Source: Amyloporia xantha (lineage: Eukaryota > Basidiomycota > Agaricomycetes > Polyporales > Adustoporiaceae). From it: a stretch of 64,000 nucleotides of DNA. The first letter of the stretch is position 1, and every line of letters begins with the position of its first letter. Positions 21,525-33,088 of the stretch are shown here, one piece after another. The translations under genes and the position numbers were made by a program. The notes beneath the pieces are model-generated. The model was not told the DNA's origin, ran no database searches, and worked only from the letters and a program-made list of their open reading frames with translations. The stretch is taken from assembly GCA_036971615.1 (NCBI GenBank), contig JAYKKR010000011.1, positions 1,240,001 through 1,304,000 on the forward strand, in the 5' to 3' direction.

Positions 21525-22094
21525 TGTCACGAGTTGACATTGAGCGTTTCTTCCTTTCTATATACGGACGATTTTCTCCTTTTACTCATCGTTATTTTCC
21601 CCTCTTATTCGAACGACCATTCTACTATACACATCGCAAGCTCCTTGTTCATGGACTTAGACGCGTCGACCATTACAGGTCACATGTTCCCTTCCCACGG
21701 ACTCCGTCCCGCCTTCCCTTTACGGACGCTTACTTAAGCATGGTGCCGGCCGACCTCGGGCCCCGCCGGGCTCCGCTCACGACATCACTTATGACTCATA
21801 GCCTGCTTACTCAGGCTGCGCACAGACCACCTGCGCACGGACCATGTAGATAGCCTGCCCTGAACTCTTGTAGTATATAAGTAGTACGCCTCTGCCTGGG
21901 GACTTCAGTTTCGACCTCTTGTCCCTAGGTAAGCCAAGCCTGCCTGTACATACTTACCATCGCTTACATTTATTTATCTTGTCCCTAGCCTTAGACTCGA
22001 GCATAGCTCGTCATCGCTTCGGTAAAGACCTAGTCGAACGCCCTCGGCCTTTTAGGTTTGTTCTTCCCCTGTCGCTTGACTCTAAGTCGCGACA
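21525..22094 (+). repeat. 3' LTR
   Basis: 570-bp direct copy of the 5' LTR with the same TG/CA ends; TATA copy at 21874-21880. Confidence 0.97.
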
Positions 22095-22099
22095 GGAGT
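22095..22099 (+). repeat. Target-site duplication GGAGT, right
   Basis: Second copy of the 5-bp duplication flanking the retrotransposon. Confidence 0.93.
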
Positions 22100-23259
22100 A
22101 GTCCATGGGTTCATACTATACAAAATAGACTTTTTGGCCACTAAAAATTGTAACTCCTGGGAGGACGAACATATGCTTTTGCTTTCGCCGAAAAGTGGGC
22201 GCCAATGCTGGCGGGTCACATGAGAGCTGGTGGCATGTGACTGTCTGTCTTGCTGGCGCCGCCGACCTTAGGCTTTGGTGCCTTCGCTGAGCTCGATGGT
22301 TCCCTTTATGTTCTTCCAAGCTCCCCGTCCTCAGGCTGTCGTCTTCGACAGGGCCATGAGGAACAACATGAGGAATCGGTTTCGTGAGAGTCCGCCTCGC
22401 TTGCGAACAACAGCTCGCATGCCTCTCGCTCGCGAATGACAGCTCGCGTGCCCCCTAAGTACGCACCGTCTCCAGATGCCTCGCACTGTCATACGGCCCC
22501 GTCGTCCTGTGCGAGTACGACGTGACATTTCGCAGTGAAGGCGCTCTGCTCCATGTGCCCTTGCTGACTCTGCCATCGGCTGTCAGGGCGGTCGCTTCTC
22601 CAGGCTGCGCCCGCATTGTAGCTATTCGTCGTACTGGTGAATGCCGTCCACTCCCTGCGATAGTTTCGGCAATCGCGTGCATCATTGCCCCCGATCTGTT
22701 CTGCACCTGATGGCAGTACGCGCCGCGACAGCCTTAGTATGCCTGTGAACATCAGGATATCCACCGCTTTTTGAGCGAGGGCTCCGTTCAGCTGAGCTTT
22801 CACCTGATCACTCGCTGCAGCCGCAACTTCCACCATAGAGCTGGCTCGGTTATTGGAAGTGATATTCTTGGCTAGTACTTCGTTATTGCTTTACAGTACT
22901 TCATTCTTGCTTTACAGTGATAGACAATAGAGAAAATATGTTATTTTTCGGTATGGATAAATACATTACATTATCGCAGTGGCAATGTCTGCTGAGTCGA
23001 AAGGCTGACCGTAGGTGGGAAGGCCATGCTGTACTTGCAGATAGCACATTCCCGATCGACATGTCCGGGGTCCTTGCACCCGGCAGACCGGCAAAGCCAA
23101 ATAAGATCAGTGGCACCGAGCAGATCAGTCCCTGTTGCCATAGCCACTTTTTGAAAATTCGGGATCAGGGATATTCTCCTATATTCGGGGGTCCTTCGCT
23201 AGCCCTCGATGCGATGTCTAGAATGGCGCGTTTACTGCTCTGCTTAGACTCACTACTTC
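22100..23259. other. Region without a confident gene
   Basis: GC-rich stretch continuing the sequence displaced by the retrotransposon. A minus-strand ORF at 22489-22836 (MVEVAAAASDQVKAQLNGAL at its start, then Arg/Ser-rich) could be an old exon but matches nothing I know. The direct repeat GCTTTACAGT occurs near 22890 and 22910. Nothing else seen. Confidence 0.35.
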
Positions 23260-23460
23260 GTACCTTGTGTCATCGGCTTCGAGGCCTGCTATCGGTGGAT
23301 ATTGGACAGAGTGGAGCAAATTCTACTCGAGAGAGATTTGCCAGTGATGTCCATGTCAAGAAAGTCGTGACATGGAAGGCAGGGCCTGTCGATCGCACGA
23401 CAAGAGCAGTGGGAAAGGAGACAAGTCCAAGGTGTCGAGCACGCCGGGCTAGCTAACTGA

Positions 23461-24000
23461 CAACGTGAGTGGCGATTTCGATATATATTAGTGTGGGTGG
23501 TGCTCATATCTCGTATAACAGAGCAGCTTGAAATGTATCGCGACATTGTAGAGTTACGAACGGACCTAGAAGAGTCCGCACCGTTCAGTACCGCATCCTC
23601 TTGTACTTCTTCTTTCTCCGCCTCCATACGCTCAGCCCCGACCAGTAGTGTCGTCATCAACCACTGTTTGCTGCCGCGCACCGCGCCGCCGCCGTCCAAC
23701 CACAAGGCTCAAGTTTCGCCTTGTCTACGGCCTGAGCTTGTGGAAGCAGCTTCAGCATAAGCACTGTGGGCGGGTCCTTATCGTCTGCACTCAAAGCGGG
23801 GAACGGAATAGCCTGACTTTACATGTCTCATGTGGAGCCGTTCTCGATATTCAGTCGCACGCCGTCATGTGCGAGCTTGTCGATACCCAGTGCCCCAGGA
23901 AGCCCTCGGTAATCCCGAATCGAACCGAAGTGCGTGGAGCACGCCGCTGCAATGCACGCGGTACTTGTCTTTTGTGTTGACGTCTCTTAAAATGTTCGTC
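23461..24000 (+). pseudogene. Decayed Ser/Pro-rich gene fragment, left copy
   Basis: Homologous to 32310-33088 but more degraded. The plus-strand frame around 23630-23760 reads SSVVINHCLLP then PPSNHKAQVSPCLRPE, parallel to SNQKVQVLPRVRPE in the right copy, and then stops at TAA after VEAASA. The downstream part (~23800-23960) keeps nucleotide similarity only in broken frames. Family unknown. Confidence 0.5.
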
Positions 24001-24179
24001 GGTCAGCCTTGCCTCGTTTTAGTACTTATTCGATGCTCATGTTTGACAACTTCCAGCTTACTGCTATCCTCCCCGTTCGTGCTCTCTGAGTTGAACTCGG
24101 TATTATCGGGTGATGCTAAGTTCAAGCACGCAAAGATAGGGACTGTATACATGGAAGGCGCAGCTCACGGGTCACAGAC

Positions 24180-24452
24180 ATGGATCCACAAGACGCGCAT
24201 GCCCTTCGGAGAATAGTGGAACTAATGATCAGTGCCGTGCAAGCAGAGATTCTCCACTATGGATGGAATGTTCCCGTTCACTCTTTGAGTACTGCGGATG
24301 CCGAGTCGCTGTGGGAGGCTCGGATGAAATGGTCAAGATGGCATAGAGATCACTGGCAAGCGACTCCTCGTATGTCTTGGAGGACTGCGCGGGACCAAAT
24401 TGGCTCGGATGCACTGGATCGTAGACTGTTTGTACTGTGGAAGAATGAGTAA
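24180..24452 (+). CDS. Hypothetical protein or single exon, 90 codons
   Basis: Begins MDPQDAHALRRIVELMISAV and continues with Trp- and Arg-rich sequence (WEARMKWSRWHRDHWQ). The amphipathic start and absence of low complexity make it look like real coding sequence, perhaps one exon of a larger gene. I do not recognise the family and no right-unit counterpart was spotted. Confidence 0.35.
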   Translation: MDPQDAHALRRIVELMISAVQAEILHYGWNVPVHSLSTADAESLWEARMKWSRWHRDHWQATPRMSWRTARDQIGSDALDRRLFVLWKNE

Positions 24453-25145
24453 GGCAGCTATGCTGATGCTGGCGTGCGCTGACGACTAGAACTAGTGCAA
24501 GTATGCACGGCTGGGAACTTCAGAGGCGGATGCGTGACACATAAGTTGAAGGGAAGCCGAATCAGGCAGGTAGACTTCCTTTTCTGACCGGCGGCCAGTG
24601 CAGCGAGTCGAGTCTCTGCTAGTCAAGCTGGCCACGCTTCACGCGGTGTGGTGGTCTCACTTGATGTCGTGATCATGTTGGGTGAAAAACCCAGCTTCAT
24701 AAAATACAGACAAGATTCCTACATCTTTTTCATCTTTGCTAGTCTCGTATTGTAGGAGGCTAGCCCTGCCTCAGTGAGATTCGTCTTCTCATCGAATCAG
24801 ACGAACTCCAAATTGCTTGGACAATGCGAAGCGCCACTCGCTCTCGGCCCTCCAGACATTTTAATGCGTGTATACGGATATGAAATAGAAGGAATCGCGA
24901 GCATATACAAACGTCGTGACAGTCCGAGTCGGATCAGTAGTATCGGGCACCAGGGTTACAAAGCAAAGCCAATAGATATAACCACCCAGTAGGAAACCTG
25001 AGGAAGGAGTGTTATATATGGTCAAAGCGCATATATGTGATAATGTTCCATAGGATCTATAAGGATTGTCCTATCATCTCCTGCCATACGCACTGGCACG
25101 ACACGTCACATTGTTGGTGCGGGGGATGATCACGTTTTTGGCTCG
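24453..25145. other. Spacer downstream of DUF6535 gene A
   Basis: No gene seen. From about 24950 it matches the right unit (~34090 on: gggttacaaagcaaag, aatagatataaccaccc), so it belongs to the duplicated block and probably holds the 3' UTR of gene A. Confidence 0.45.
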
Positions 25146-28100
25146 TTACCTGTCGCCGTCAGGTGGTGATGAAGCTAAAGGTCCGGCTCTAGAGATAGGA
25201 ATGTTCAGTAGCAACATTCCAAGTATCGCTGAAAGACTCACGGATCAGAGTTTCTCTCAAGACGTTCGTGCAAGCGATCTAGAGCGCGCCTGGCACGAGC
25301 TGACAAGATATTGTCGGCAGGGTACTGAGAAGCGCATCTATTCAAAGCAATAACGATGTCCTGGGTTAGCAAACGAGCATCCAAGCTGGCGACAGCTTCA
25401 ATGCGCTCCAGAAGGACTTCGACTCCGTACCAATTGGTACGATCGCTAGCAATTTTCTCGATCACGGAGTCCTTGCTGATATGCGCAGTCACGGTGTGTA
25501 GCGCTTTGTTGATTTTGTCTCTTATCCCGTCGAAGTCCATGCGAGGAAGTTTGGCAGTAAACCTCAGAGCGGAACTTGCGATGTATAAGAAAGATTTCAC
25601 GTCCAGATGTTCGCGTAGATCTTGAAGACACGAAAGCAACGTGACAGCGTCTGTCAGAATGCAAAGTGAGCGCCCTATAGTATGAGGGAGGGTAGACACG
25701 AGACTCGCCCTTCTTGCCCATTTGAAATTTGTGGTCGAATTGCCATATGATAAACGCTAGCTGATTGCGAGCACTCTTCCCAACTTTGGTGTCCATGAGT
25801 AAACTGAGGAGGCGGTTATAAGGATCGAATTTCGCATCAGTGACAACCCAGAAAAATGAGGGAAGGTGATCCAGAATGCGCGCATAGTGTTCATCCCGCA
25901 CGGCAGCCTCTATGGAAATGGCATTAATCTTGGATAGCAGCCCGACAGACATGTCAGCCATCATCGCAGCAATAGTGTGACCGCCCTGTTCCCGTCGATA
26001 CAACCCCAGTGTGGAAGATGAGATGTACAAGAACGATTCGACGTCCAGATGTTCGCATAGATCTTGCAGACACGAAAGCAACATGACAGTGTCTGACAGA
26101 ATGGAAAATGAGCGCCCTATGGTACGAGAGAGGGTAGACATGAGACTCACCCTGTATGCCCACTTCAAATTTGTTGTCGAATTTCTGGATCAACGTTGCT
26201 AGCTTATCGCGAGTACTTTGCCCAACTTCGGTGTCCTTGAGTAAACTGAGGAGGCGATTATAAGGCTCGCATTTCGCATCCGTGACAGCATTGAAAACTG
26301 AGTCAAGGTGACTTAGAACGCGCGCATAGTGTTCGTCCCGCACGGTAGCATCTGTGGAACTTGCACTGATCTTGGATAGTAGGTCGACGGACATGTCAGC
26401 AATCCCAGCAACAGTTCGACTGTCCTGTTCCCTCGGATGCCAGATCGGTGTCGGCGGGTTGGTGGAAGTATCAATTTCGTGGGCCCTGTGCTCCACGACG
26501 CTGTAGAACGCGGGAAGTGCAACCTCGAGATCACTGGTCCTCAAGATCGGCCACACAACGTTCTCGAGGGATAATTTGTCCATCAAGGCCTTGTCCGCCT
26601 CTGCAAGCATGGCAAGATTATGTCCTCCCTTATTGTCCTTCTCTTCGTAGCGCATAGACAGATTATCGAAATCGCTCCAACTGTCCAGCTTGAGCCACTC
26701 TCTCTGTGAGTCACACAAATTGCGCGTATAGCGCCATATGGGTCCAGACACTCGCTCGATATAGTTGTTGTTGTTCACGCGATATATATCCCAGGCCCAG
26801 TCCCGTATGTGTGCTGTGAGTGGATAGAGGGTGCTTCCGATATACCTCGCTAATTGAATCCACACCCATGCCTGAGGAGACTTGTACGGGCACCCAGGAG
26901 CAATCGCTGGAATGAACATAGTGAACATAGCTGGAACTAGACCAACGACGGTCAGCGCTGTGACCACTCCAGCAACAACATAGTTGTATGTCCAAAGCAG
27001 CTCCACCAATCCGATGAGGAATAGTGCGAGAGACAGCTGCAAGAGGAACGGAAGGATGCCGATGATCCCCTCAACTTTCCACTTGGTAAGGCTACTATGG
27101 CGGTGAGACCAGAGTCGAACAAGTTGACGAGACGTGGTTGTGGTTTGTTCCGTGTACTGATGAAGCCATTGGCTCACGGAAATAGCAAGTGATCCGGCAC
27201 TCAGACTGCAGACAAGCGCAGCGAACCACAACGAGGCTGTCGAGACGGTGACATGAGCCTGTGAGTAGGCAGTAGGGGAGAACGGAGCTTGTGTCAAATT
27301 GCGACCGAAATCTGTTGCCATGGATGCCAGCTGTGCAGATATGACTATGAGAGCCTCCGTGGTCATATCCGGCGTCTGGGGCTGAAGATAGATGTAAAAC
27401 GGGACGATAAATCCAGTCAATACCGTCGAAAAGAGACCGGCCTGTGGTTTAAATCGTCAGCCATCTCTTTGAGTAGGAAGACGAGTCACTGGTGCGACCG
27501 CATTCAAGGTGGTCGTGCCAGAGATGACCACGCAAAGTAAAAGATACGCACAAAAAGAAGCAGATAATTGATGTCTTCTTTCCACTTCTCTACGAGGGCA
27601 TTTTCATGTTTCCATACGTCTTCCGCACACTGGTCCCACGCAGCTGAGGCATCCCCGTCGACCGGCTGGACCGAGGCTTCAATATTGCTATTGTCTTTGG
27701 CCCGCGATGCTGTTGATGCTGTAAGAACAGGGTCCTCCGCTCGTAAACCAGGGTCAGATCTACCTTCGTCGATTGCTGGCTGGGCATCTGCATCGTTTTG
27801 ACCTATGCGATCACTGCTGCGCCTCACTGTTTCTATCTGCTCGCCACAAACCATCGTCGCTCAGACTCATGGCACTAAAGCACAGGTAATCAACATACCT
27901 CAGGCTGCAGACTGACATGCGATTGGGAAAGGTCTTGTGCAACATCAGACAGAGCAATATCATGCTTATCGTGGATCCTCAAAGATCCAAGTCCACTTTC
28001 GGCATCCTGTATGGTCTACATATTATTCAAGTGACAAATTAAAGGGCTATCACGGCTCACGTTGTCTCCGTTGTCAGCTCCGCTCGAGTCATTTTTCTCT

Positions 28101-28315
28101 ACGGTCAGGGAGTGTATCTCCACCACTTTCATGGGGATCTCTTCCCCGACGCCGGACACACTCTGGGAGGGAACTGGACTCTGCTCGGGACTGGCATCAT
28201 TTCGCCCGTCGATGGAGCTGTGCTGCATGCTGGAAGCCAGGTCAGATGGCCTGCATACATTCGTCGAAGACGCTTTCGACTGCGTAGACCGACTTCTACC
28301 CCGTCTCTTCACCAT
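25146..28315 (-). CDS. DUF6535 membrane protein, copy A
   Basis: Multi-exon gene of the basidiomycete DUF6535 family. Approximate exons: 28315-28061 (MVKRRGRSRS..., disordered), 27836-27559, ~27444-26160, ~26155-25705, ~25699-25240, and a short Pro-rich end to TAA 25146-25148. The family core CAEDVWKHE...WKEDINYLLLF precedes four predicted membrane helices (NYLLLF/AGLFSTVLTGFIV; SLWFAALVCSLSAG; IIGILPFLLQLSLALFLIGL; YVVAGVVTALTVVGLV), then PGCPYKSPQAW and a long helical C-terminus. The C-terminal module is duplicated inside the gene. No stop interrupts the proposed splice form. The function of the family is not established; a membrane role is inferred from the helices only. Neighbours B and C are paralogs on the same strand. 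Confidence 0.83.
25560..26420 (-). repeat. Internal ~460-bp tandem duplication in gene A
   Basis: The segment encoding ADMSVDLLSKI ... RDEHYARVL ... YNRLLSLLKD and then TIGRSFSILSDTVMLLSCLQDL...HLDVESFLYI (~26420-26010) is repeated at ~25965-25560 as ADMSVGLLSKI ... RDEHYARIL ... YNRLLSLLMD and TIGRSLCILTDAVTLLSCLQDL. The copies include the intron between the two parts. Gene B has the same arrangement; gene C has a single unit. Confidence 0.85.
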
Positions 28316-28677
28316 GGATTCGAGCGCGTTGAGAGTGTATACGACGAGGGCACGGAGGCAGGGATGCAGGCGGTGAGTCTGGACTTGCACCTGTTGGTGC
28401 GATAAGCTTTATAACATAATCGATATGAATGAACATTGGAACACGCGGGACTATCCGATGTCAAGACCACACAGATGTTGCAGGGAAGCTTTTCGGTTGG
28501 TGACTCTGACGCTCTAGCGTCAGGTAACAAGTAACCTCGAAGTACTCCATGAATCGTCTTTCTGCCATAATAGCGACGACCATCCAGAGAAGTGTGACAA
28601 GTGGAAAACCGCGCACGATAGGCATGAAATGAGGAGACCCCAATACATGAGCTCAAGCGCCGTATAAAACGCGCAGA
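28316..28677. other. Upstream region of DUF6535 gene A
   Basis: Probable promoter of gene A. It aligns with the region upstream of gene B (37458-37790), including ataagctttataacataatcgatatgaatgaac at 28403-28435 and its near-copy in B; this conserved block is a candidate regulatory sequence. No ORF of note. Confidence 0.4.
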
Positions 28678-29202
28678 TTAGAGTCGCGCTATATCAGGCA
28701 ATGGATGCCAAGCGCATGTTCGCCAGGCGGTGCTGGCGTTGTAACTAGCGCCCATGTAACGCACACCCAAAGCTGACCGGTGGCGACCTTCCAAGATGTC
28801 GTAGATCCGTTCGATAGCATGGCTGAGGCTCCACAGTTTGCAAATACCGTTCATTCGCTTGTATCCTGAGAACAAAGCGAGATGGATAGGTTGCAAAATG
28901 ACAGCTGCAAGGAGGGAGATGTCGAGCGACAAGTGTAGACTCGCAGAAGACAATGGACAGGTTAGGACAGGTGACACAATGAGCGATGATAGCACCTCCA
29001 AGGTGAGGCCGTTCGGGGTCATGCATTCCGCGATTACAGCAGAAGCGGTCGGTGGCACCTCCTCTCCCACATCGGACCAAAACAAAGGATCACGAGATCG
29101 GAGATCTGTCGGCATAGATCGTCGAATGTCATGGTGCACGATGGCATTCGGAATTCCTCCCTTCAGTAGACGCGGAGGGGCAGCCTGGCAGCCGCGCTGC
29201 AT
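28678..29202 (-). CDS. Small hydrophobic protein, possibly relic
   Basis: 174-codon ORF. It has a hydrophobic middle (LTLEVLSSLIVSPVLTCPL and LLAAVILQPIHLALFSGY) that could span a membrane once or twice. It lies upstream of gene A on the same strand. The counterpart in the right unit (38540-37850) is recognisable (WTDVGEE vs WSDVGEE) but broken by stops and shifts. One open and one broken copy suggests a former gene now under weak or no constraint. Family not recognised; it may be the 3' end of a longer spliced gene. Confidence 0.4.
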   Translation of the reverse strand: MQRGCQAAPPRLLKGGIPNAIVHHDIRRSMPTDLRSRDPLFWSDVGEEVPPTASAVIAECMTPNGLTLEVLSSLIVSPVLTCPLSSASLHLSLDISLLAAVILQPIHLALFSGYKRMNGICKLWSLSHAIERIYDILEGRHRSALGVRYMGASYNASTAWRTCAWHPLPDIARL

Positions 29203-31683
29203 CGTGTTGAATCAGAGAAAGAGCCCGAACATATGATTAGAGTGAGGCGATTTCCAAACGGAGTGTCAGTCGAGCGCCGAACGCGAAACGCTGGTCACCA
29301 AGTTGTGCTGGCTGGCACTGGACTGGCATATATGCCTTACGCCGGTCCGACCGCCATTTCGTCGTTCCTCGAGGTGTGGAATAACTGGAGAATTGATCAG
29401 GTAGGAGAGAGACATGTTTTGGCCTATAAGCGGGACGTCGATCGATGTTGGCTGACGTCAGCCCTGACTACGAGGACTGGAAGTATGTGGGTTCTGCGAA
29501 TGGAATTCGTCGGCCTCTTCAATATTGTCTCCCTCGAGATAGACCATCTCGCGAAAAGCTGACTGATATCGGACGAGCAAAAGCGGCAGCGCTGGCAGAC
29601 TGCTTTCAGGGGCGATCTTGACATTGCATTCAGAGATGCGGCCTACTAATCAGAGCATGCGTCTGGCTAGTCCTGCATGCAAAAGTATGTAAATGTGATG
29701 GAATAGTGTCGACCCTGGGCGCTGATGTCGCGGGAGAGTGAACCACTCCGAGATGCTGCTCTGATGGGGTAGATCGCGGCAAATCCGATGCACGTCAAGT
29801 CGAATCGAGGTCGTGAAGGGTCATAATAGTGGTGTGGTCCAGCAAAGCCACATTCGGACAGACTGGGAAGAATATGCTATGCAGAACTTGTGGACTGAGA
29901 CGATCAGCGACTTGAGTAGACTTGGAGACTAATCAACCTGGACTTACTGAAGACACAGCCGGTGTTCAACGACCAATTCACAGATATAACGCACTGAGCT
30001 AGAGATATGGCGCATCCCGAAGATACGACATGTTCATTTGCTTTACCATGCTTCGCCTCTCCTCATCGCGGCCCACGACAAGCGGCTCGATCCTGAGAGC
30101 TCGGCCTGCAAGACTAGTGAAATTGTACGTTATTTATCGTCTAGGAAAGTCACATAACGTGTATAACACACCGAGAATTGTTACATGACCTAGATGAGCT
30201 TGGGGGTCGGCTACTAGACCGTAGCAGGTCATGGCGCGATGTCCCATTATCAGTGCATGCAAGAAGTAGCTGACATTCATTCTGACGAATATATGCCGAG
30301 TGAAGGCAGGAACAGGATAGTGTCTGAACAGTTTCGCCAAGAGAACGAGATTGGACCACGGAGCCTGATCTCATAGAATTGCTGGGCGCATGATCGACGG
30401 ACGCGTGGAAATCGAAGACGAGTGTCGATTATTGATGAATGCTAAGAAAAATGAAGACCAACGGCCTTTGATTTGGTGGTTATTGCGTGCAATGTACCGC
30501 GCATCCAAATTGCAGCAAACTTACAACCCAGTCATACTAACCTTTACATTCAAACACATCCTCGTGAGCATGCCTCATAATGAGACCGCATATACCCTCT
30601 CCAAAGAGGGTTGGCCACTGACAAGCCGGTGTGACGCCTTACGACCCGGCGGTTGGAAACACATAGATGGTCACGAGCCATCGCGTTGAGATGGGGTGGT
30701 TCTGAGTACTTAAAAGCGCGCGCATATACGTGGCCTTGAGAGAATGACTGCAAGAAACCTAGCCATGGAGACGTTATGGCCACATCCTCACTGCTCAGCA
30801 GAATCGTCCGTGCGTTGGACCCCTCTACGTGACTACGTCTGCTTTGCGCTCGCCCTCCAGCAAAATTTCATCCATCCCTAATGATGGAAAAGCGGTGACA
30901 AGGATGCTATTGCTCCAGAGGTTCACGAATCAGGAATACGTACTGCGGCAGAAATCAGATCGACGTAAACCATACCTTCGCGAGCCGCATCCTGCTCTGA
31001 CTGTGAAAGTTTGGGTATATGATTGGAGTTGACGAGTGGCTTAGCATCATCCCCGTCTATCAAGTCCAAAACCAGAAGAATTATGTATCTCCGAGGGAGA
31101 AAATCGCAAACCTAGGGCAACCGCGGTGCAGAACGCGACGAACTCGTTCGGAAGCGCTGGTGCCAGATGTTCATCTCGATCGATCCCGGAGTCCGGGGAA
31201 TTCTCAAAGTCGAATACGTCTGGATAGGTCTGGATCTAACCGTTAACTAGTAACTCCTGCTAGCTATAGCCCTCGATACACGCTATATTGCACCTCTGGT
31301 ATTGACGGATCCAAGACCATGTCCAGAGTACGCATCGTACATGAAGCTTCTGAACATCCACTGCACTCTGAGCCATACGACAAGTGGACATGTGCGATTG
31401 CCTCACTTCGACGTTTCTCTGACTGACGACTATTATTTCTGAATCCCCGAACTCTCCCCCGTCTGTGTCAGAGTCAGTGCATCAGCCACGAAGAGAAGCT
31501 CTAGGGCCGAAAACATCCAGCATTGGCAGGCTCCTTTTCGAGCAGCAAATCTGCCGCACCCTCTAAATTGAACAGCGCGACTGTCCCTCGTCGCTCTTGC
31601 GATCCTCATCGTAGGGTCCGGTCTGACCTAATTCTACCCGAGGTCTAATCTACTCTACGCGAGATTAGAATCCCCACCTTTCG
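29203..31683. other. Duplicated and unique non-coding sequence
   Basis: No supportable gene. Up to about 30470 it is the diverged left copy of 38560-39905. The remainder to 31683 is unique in this window. ORFs at 29233-29562 and 30390-30689 have no feature I recognise and are not conserved as frames in the other copy. Confidence 0.45.
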
Positions 31684-32300
31684 ATGACCTCCGACACCTC
31701 ATGTGGACGCTCGACGGGAACTACCAACTTTGCTGCATCTGGTCTCGGCCTTCTCCACCGACGGACAGTTATCGCTGCTCACTGTCTAAAAACACGACCG
31801 CTACTTCTTCCGCCTCATACTCTCGTTCATCTGATGTCGATCGCTTTCCATTCGGAAGTGGTAACGCTGAGACCGTCCCCTCCCTCACACCTTGAATTTC
31901 GGGCTTTGTCATCGTCGGTGATGAATTGGGCTACATCGTCATATTCCCCTTGCACGCGAACAGTGTGTTATCTTCCGGAAGGTTTGAAGCGCATGAGGAA
32001 GGCGAAATTATAGCTCTGGCGTCGAACTCCTTCGTCTTAGCGTCGGAATCTCCGCGCGCCACAGCCGAAGCCGACGATTCGCTCTCGCTTTCCTTGGTTT
32101 GCACTTTGCATCATCGGTTGCCAGGCCTGGCGTCGGCGGGGAATAGGATGCAATCGAGCAAATGCTGCTCAAGAGAGACATCTTAGTGATGTTTGTTGAC
32201 AAAAAAGTAACGGCATGGAAGGCAGGGCTGGTCGGGTCACACGGCAAGACCTACGGGCAAGGGAAACAGGTTGGAGATGCCACACACATCGGGCTAGATG
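31684..32300 (+). pseudogene. Fragment of an unidentified gene
   Basis: Broken plus-strand frames that look protein-derived: VGDELGYIVIFPL then SGRFEAHEEGEIIAL (~31915-32030), and after an interruption ILVMFVDKKVTAWKAGLVG (~32182-32240). The short beta-like segments recall WD40 blades, but that is a guess. The last part has a left-unit homolog at 23290-23440, also interrupted. Probably a remnant of the gene whose tail is at 32732-33088. Confidence 0.35.
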
Positions 32301-32731
32301 AGTGGAAATGTGAGTAAATGTCTCGATATATATTAGGATGTGCTGTGCTCATATTGCGTCTGATGAAACAACTAGAAATGTATCGTAGAGTCTCGCAAGG
32401 ATCTATGAGAGCGGACGCATACACGTCGTGTCCTCGGGAGATAGAGGGAAAGCCAGTTGATCCCGGCCATCTCGATCTTAGCGAAACGAAAGCAGTTGAA
32501 TACGTGTTGATGATGAAGAAGAGAACAGATGTATCGACGCTCTGGCGTCGCCGAAGGCAAGGATGCCTCTAAGGCTGATATCGACGATCTGCAGACGTCG
32601 GTATCCGATCCTGCTGCGTTGATCGAGCAAGCACCAAGCACCGTCCACTACTACATCCTCGGAATCTATCTTCATGGACATTCGCGCGCTCGCGCTCGAG
32701 GAACAGCGTTGTCATCAACGGCCGCTCGCTA

Positions 32732-33088
32732 TTGCATCCTGCGCCCTCGCCGTCCAACCAAAAAGTTCAAGTCTTGCCTCGTGTACGACCTGAGCCGATG
32801 GGAGCAGATTTCAGCATGAGCCCCATGGGCGGGTCCTTATCGTCTTCATTCCATGCGGAGAGTGGCACGTCCTCGCCTTCTGTATCTGAACCAGGGCAGC
32901 TTCCAATTGTCAATCGCACGCCGTCCTCTACAGGCTTGTCCATACCCAGTGCGCCGGGAAGTCCTCTGGTGACTCGCCGTTCCATGTTCGGTAGTCCCGA
33001 ACTGACTCGCAGCGCGTGGAGCACGCCTCCACGGTCCACGCGGTCCTCGTCGTCCGTGCCATCCCCGCCTCATGGCTCGACCACTTGA
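32732..33088 (+). CDS. Ser/Pro-rich C-terminal exon, unknown family
   Basis: 118-codon open stretch, better preserved than its left copy. Sequence NQKVQVLPRVRPEP is followed by phospho-site-like Ser/Pro runs (TPSSTGLSIPSAPGSP, SMFGSPELTRSAWSTPP) and a stop after HGSTT. Such tails are usual in disordered termini of signalling or cytoskeletal proteins. Upstream homology (32310-32730) shows stops, so this is probably the 3' exon of a gene that has lost its 5' part. The function cannot be named. Confidence 0.45.
   Translation: MHPAPSPSNQKVQVLPRVRPEPMGADFSMSPMGGSLSSSFHAESGTSSPSVSEPGQLPIVNRTPSSTGLSIPSAPGSPLVTRRSMFGSPELTRSAWSTPPRSTRSSSSVPSPPHGSTT

Larger units (their letters stand above)
15228..22094 (+). 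mobile_element. Complete Ty3/Gypsy chromodomain retrotransposon
   Basis: 6,867-bp element with two 570-bp LTRs (TGTCACG...CGCGACA), a 5-bp target duplication, primer-binding site, polypurine tract, gag and pol. Domain order protease-RT-RNase H-integrase-chromodomain places it among the chromoviruses. By eye the two LTRs are identical along their full length. Since both LTRs are copied from one template at insertion, this implies a very recent event. It landed downstream of the alpha-kinase gene in the same orientation. Confidence 0.97.
23260..30470. repeat. Segmental duplication, left unit
   Basis: Aligns in order with 32100-39905. Anchors include tcgatatatattag (23478 vs 32322), ccgccgtccaacca / ctcgccgtccaacca (~23690 vs 32748), the DUF6535 genes, gtcggcatagatcgtcg (~29108 vs 38478) and gaatgctaagaaa (~30438 vs 39872). 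The offset drifts from about 8.85 to 9.4 kb through indels. Edges are approximate. The DUF6535 exons are far better conserved than the flanks. Confidence 0.82.
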
